Below, in pieces: positions 41,815-43,879 of a stretch of DNA of 43,879 bases. The notes beneath the pieces are model-generated. The model ran no database searches. It saw nothing but the letters and a program-made list of their open reading frames with translations, and was not told the DNA's origin. Within the stretch, counting starts at the first letter, position 1. Each line of letters begins with the position of its first letter. The position numbers and the translations under genes were made by a program. This DNA is from an uncultured Mycoplasmatota bacterium (GTDB lineage: Bacteria > Bacillota_I > Bacilli_A > RF39 > UBA660): assembly GCA_947365915.1 (NCBI GenBank), contig CANAXT010000006.1, forward strand, positions 1 to 43,879, written 5' to 3'.

Positions 41815-41844
41815 TTGACATAACTATCCTAATAGTGATACAAT
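41815..41844 (+). promoter_or_regulatory. Promoter of the structured RNA region
   Basis: TTGACA at 41815-41820 and TACAAT at 41839-41844, spacer 18, two bases after the dinD terminator. No coding frame follows. Confidence 0.75.
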
Positions 41845-41845
41845 T

Positions 41846-42040
41846 AAGTTGTAGTAATAAAGTGCACTAGTCTACAAATATAGAATATAAGTTATGAAAA
41901 AACAAATAACTCATAAAATATCATAAAAATTATAACCGTGGGGCACACGGGGTTAGCTTGTTGATACTGGTTAGGTTGCTAACCTTGAGCAAGAAACCCC
42001 CACTTCTTTTCTAAGTGGTGGGAGCATATCACTTAAAGAA
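41846..42040 (+). ncRNA. Probable structured non-coding RNA of about 190 nt
   Basis: A strong promoter precedes a segment that is unusually GC-rich for this genome. Pairings: TTGTAG/CTACAA near the 5' end; AGTTAT/ATAACT (about 41890-41910); CCGTG/CACGG (41936-41940 with 41946-41950); a long hairpin GGGGTT/AACCCC, GCTTG/GCAAG (41956-41960 with 41989-41993), GGTTAG/CTAACC (41969-41974 with 41979-41984); and CCACTT/AAGTGG (42000-42005 with 42013-42018). TTAAGT at the 5' end can pair with ACTTAA at 42031-42036. No open frame of note. Size and end-pairing would suit a 6S-like RNA, but I cannot confirm a class. Confidence 0.6.
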
Positions 42041-42206
42041 TAAAATTTTATTATGTTGAAATCAAAAGAATTAATAAAACTGTAAAAATAATTCTGATAA
42101 TTTTCTAAAAAGATTTAGTTGAAAATTGACTGATAAAGTTGTGAAGAATAATTTGATCAATTATGTATATAAATTATTATGTGGAATTCTAATTTTAAGA
42201 TATTAT
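42041..42206. other. AT-rich gap
   Basis: No gene, promoter or repeat recognised between the structured RNA and the convergent gene. Confidence 0.4.
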
Positions 42207-42241
42207 AAAAAGTATTGATTAATTCATTTTCAATACTTTTT
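42207..42241. terminator. Bidirectional terminator overlapping the stop of the minus-strand gene
   Basis: AAAAAGTATTGA (42207-42218) and its exact complement TCAATACTTTTT (42230-42241), loop of 11 holding the stop codon. A/T runs on both sides allow use in either direction. Confidence 0.8.
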
Positions 42242-43100
42242 CGATTGCTTTTATGGTTTCATGATTTTTTAATGTGACATGTCTTTGTTTTAAAAGTTCT
42301 TCTATTGTTTGTTGGTGATTGATGCAGGCTATGATAGCTTGTTTTATGGCTTCGGGATTTTCTTTGTACTGTTCGAATAGGTGAAATGCGAAAAAAGCAG
42401 AAATTGCATAAGAATAACTATTATTGATTGTGTAATCGAGAACGAGCCTAATATCTGGAAATTCTGTTTTTAATTGTTTTTGAAGTAGGATCCCTTGATT
42501 GTATTCTTTTAGTTGTTGTTGTAAGAAGTATAGTCTTGTTTTTATATAGTTTTCTGGTAGTGTGGGGTCTTTTAATTGTGTGGTGGCGATTAGTTCCATT
42601 AATATGGGAAGTAATTCGTTGTAGTGGTAATGAAAGCCTGGTGTTACTTTTCTATTGAATAAAATGTGTGTGTTTTCATGAATGAGTGTTAATGCATTAT
42701 AGGAAATATCTTTTTTGTAGATTTTTATTTTTTTTGGTGTTATGGTTTTTTTTGCTAGATCATAAGAAAATTCCGTTGCTGCATCAAACATAGGGATTGT
42801 TGTGCTTCTGATAATGGGTAAGGTTTTTAATGCTTCAGCACTCATTGGACCTAGAAAGTTTTCAAGGAAGTGAATTGCTGTTTTTGTGCTTTCTTCTAAG
42901 ATAGATTCTTTAAAACTTGTTGGTTTTGGAAGTTCAATTTGTGATTTTAGTAGTTGTAGTAGTAATTTATCGAATGCTCTTTTTCCTTTGGTAGTATTCA
43001 TATCGATTGGTTCTAGAGAGAAGTTGAAGGCCTCCATTTCTTCAAAGTAATGAATGGCTTCTGGTATGTGGTCTACTAATGTTTGTTCTAAAGTGTTCAT
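42219..43100 (-). CDS. HExxH metallopeptidase-like protein 2
   Basis: A 293-residue protein with H141-E-N-T-H145 and a downstream acidic helix (NELLPILMELIATTQ, E162 and E169) that could supply the third zinc ligand. No signal peptide. The start at 43100 follows AAAGGAGGAAG; the open frame extends upstream, but those codons are low complexity and overlap the promoter of the divergent gene. It shares the HExxH-plus-Glu layout, though little obvious identity, with the protein at 29462. Target unknown. Confidence 0.7.
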   Translation of the reverse strand: MNTLEQTLVDHIPEAIHYFEEMEAFNFSLEPIDMNTTKGKRAFDKLLLQLLKSQIELPKPTSFKESILEESTKTAIHFLENFLGPMSAEALKTLPIIRSTTIPMFDAATEFSYDLAKKTITPKKIKIYKKDISYNALTLIHENTHILFNRKVTPGFHYHYNELLPILMELIATTQLKDPTLPENYIKTRLYFLQQQLKEYNQGILLQKQLKTEFPDIRLVLDYTINNSYSYAISAFFAFHLFEQYKENPEAIKQAIIACINHQQTIEELLKQRHVTLKNHETIKAIEKVLKMN

Positions 43101-43170
43101 GTTGCTTCCTCCTTTTTTTCTTTTTATTCTAGCACATCTATTTGATATATACAATGGAAAAATAACGTAA

Positions 43171-43199
43171 TTGATTATTTTTTTTTTACATGTTATAAT
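43171..43199 (+). promoter_or_regulatory. Promoter of PH-domain gene 2
   Basis: TTGATT at 43171-43176 and TATAAT at 43194-43199, spacer 17, with an extended -10 (TGTTATAAT). Confidence 0.85.
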
Positions 43200-43219
43200 T
43201 GTGGTGGGGGGAAAGTAGT

Positions 43220-43672
43220 ATGACATATGTAAAATTTAAAGAGGTGACAAAACATTTTGATTTTTCAAGGGCTTTTCGAAGAGAGGAGTTACCTGGGTAT
43301 ATTAAACATTATGTACCAGAGGATGAGAATCTTTTGGTAGCTTATAAAACAAGTCGTGATCATGGTGTTTTTACGGACAAAAAAATGGTATTGTTTGATC
43401 ATGTGAATGCGCGTGAGAGTTATAAGCAAATTTATGCGATTCCTTATTCGTCTATTTCATTGTTATCCATTACGTTTGGTGATCGAAGTGCGGAACTAAA
43501 TTTTTATTTGGATTGTGGGATGCCTTTGAAGCTTCGATTTATTGATATGGAGCCAAGGGATAAGGTTCGTTTGCGTTTACTTTATACTTGTATTAATCGA
43601 GTGGTAAATGGTCAGGATTGTTTAGAAAATGATGTTGATCGACTTAAGAATGATGAGGTAGGAATTGCTTAG
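43220..43672 (+). CDS. bPH_1-type PH-like domain protein, paralogue 2
   Basis: A 150-residue protein from the ATG at 43220 (GGGGGGAAAG site). It shares with the protein at 32485 the N-terminal YVKFKE and FDF, ELPxYxxxYVxEDE, LVAYKTSRDHGVFTDKKMVL, and IPYSSIS, and has about 20 extra residues at the C terminus. Both are monocistronic with extended -10 promoters and terminators. Function unknown. Confidence 0.85.
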   Translation: MTYVKFKEVTKHFDFSRAFRREELPGYIKHYVPEDENLLVAYKTSRDHGVFTDKKMVLFDHVNARESYKQIYAIPYSSISLLSITFGDRSAELNFYLDCGMPLKLRFIDMEPRDKVRLRLLYTCINRVVNGQDCLENDVDRLKNDEVGIA

Positions 43673-43696
43673 AATGATTATGTCATTCTTTTTTTT
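43671..43696 (+). terminator. Terminator after PH-domain gene 2
   Basis: AGAATGA (43671-43677) pairs with TCATTCT (43683-43689), loop TTATG, then eight T; overlaps the stop codon. Confidence 0.85.
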
Positions 43697-43879
43697 GTAA
43701 AAATTTTTTATCACTATATGGTTACAAAACGACAAAGTTCGATTAAAAAAAGTTATACTATGTTTATAAGATAGATTTCAGAAAATGTGCACTTTATTTT
43801 GTGATTTCGTTTTTTTGAAATTTTAGAGAGGCTAACTATTAAAAGTCAATAGTTTTTCTTAAAAAAATTAATATGGAAA
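43697..43879. other. AT-rich right end of the window
   Basis: No gene is recognised up to the window edge. It may be the upstream region of a gene beyond the edge. Confidence 0.4.

Noticed and set aside
41930-42030. T-box or known riboswitch
   Set aside because: No T-box consensus (AGGGUGGNACCGCG) or recognised ligand core is present, and the next gene downstream is convergent, so there is nothing for a leader to control.
43101-43226. N-terminal extension of the second HExxH protein
   Set aside because: The added residues have no coding character and cross the promoter of the divergent PH-domain gene; AAAGGAGG marks the start at 43100.
1-43879. CRISPR arrays and tRNA/rRNA genes
   Set aside because: I saw no regularly spaced repeats and no cloverleaf or conserved rRNA segments; a short GGTTCGAAT near 27340 is within a coding region and lacks a tRNA context.

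Overview
The window is a stretch of chromosome from a very AT-rich, low-GC Gram-positive relative. Genes are tightly packed, ribosome binding sites are strong (AGGAGG/AGGTG), and several promoters match TTGACA-N17-TATAAT closely. TGA is used as a stop (ends of mraY, dfrA, the response regulator and the HD-domain gene), so this is not the Mycoplasma/Spiroplasma code. The cell makes peptidoglycan (murE, mraY, ftsW, a PASTA class B PBP), yet its SMC is only 981 residues, a length I associate with Mollicutes. My best guess, an inference and not a database result, is an uncultured gut Bacilli lineage related to Mollicutes but still walled.

Layout. 1-2.3 kb: truncated membrane protein and a DUF1016 (YhcG-type) PD-(D/E)XK gene. 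2.7-5.6 kb: smc. 5.66-6.93 kb: an Rpn-family nuclease/transposase-like gene between long imperfect inverted repeats. 6.93-7.04 kb: a probable minus-strand small RNA. 7.1-9.1 kb: recG, followed by a probable plus-strand small RNA. 9.2-15.3 kb: an accessory island with broken and intact DUF1016 genes, an inositol-monophosphatase-like enzyme, an SDR, a membrane protein, MazG-like and SMUG2-like proteins, an ORF6N remnant, duplicated intergenic repeats and perfect palindromes. 15.4-20.4 kb: small conserved proteins and a two-component system. 20.5-26.6 kb: lepA, a SpoIIID-like regulator, hemW, an HD-domain protein, then thyA-dfrA-tmk from one consensus promoter. 26.6-36.5 kb: GDPD, a DUF2179 protein, murE, an HExxH protein, a kinase-like protein, an NrtR-like Nudix protein, a pilin-like protein, a PH-domain protein, a GNAT under operator-like repeats, and an ABC exporter. 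36.7-40.7 kb: PBP-mraY-ftsW. 40.7-41.8 kb: ORF6N and dinD pseudogenes. 41.8-42.04 kb: a probable structured RNA. 42.2-43.7 kb: a second HExxH protein divergent from a second PH-domain protein.

How the parts fit. The housekeeping genes form ordinary modules: chromosome organisation and repair, translation, dTMP/folate synthesis, and lipid II synthesis plus septal polymerisation. The unusual material sits between them. DUF1016, ORF6N, DinD and Rpn genes, mostly decayed, lie beside intergenic repeats, palindromes and small-RNA-like transcripts. The best candidate for something undescribed is the DUF1016-associated module: a perfect palindrome with a shared core (TCAGWC-NN-GWCTGA) placed 14-15 bases before a nearly identical gene start, found once with an intact DUF1016 gene and once with only the first codons left in front of MazG/SMUG2 cargo. 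The second is the Rpn cassette with about 97-bp inverted repeats.
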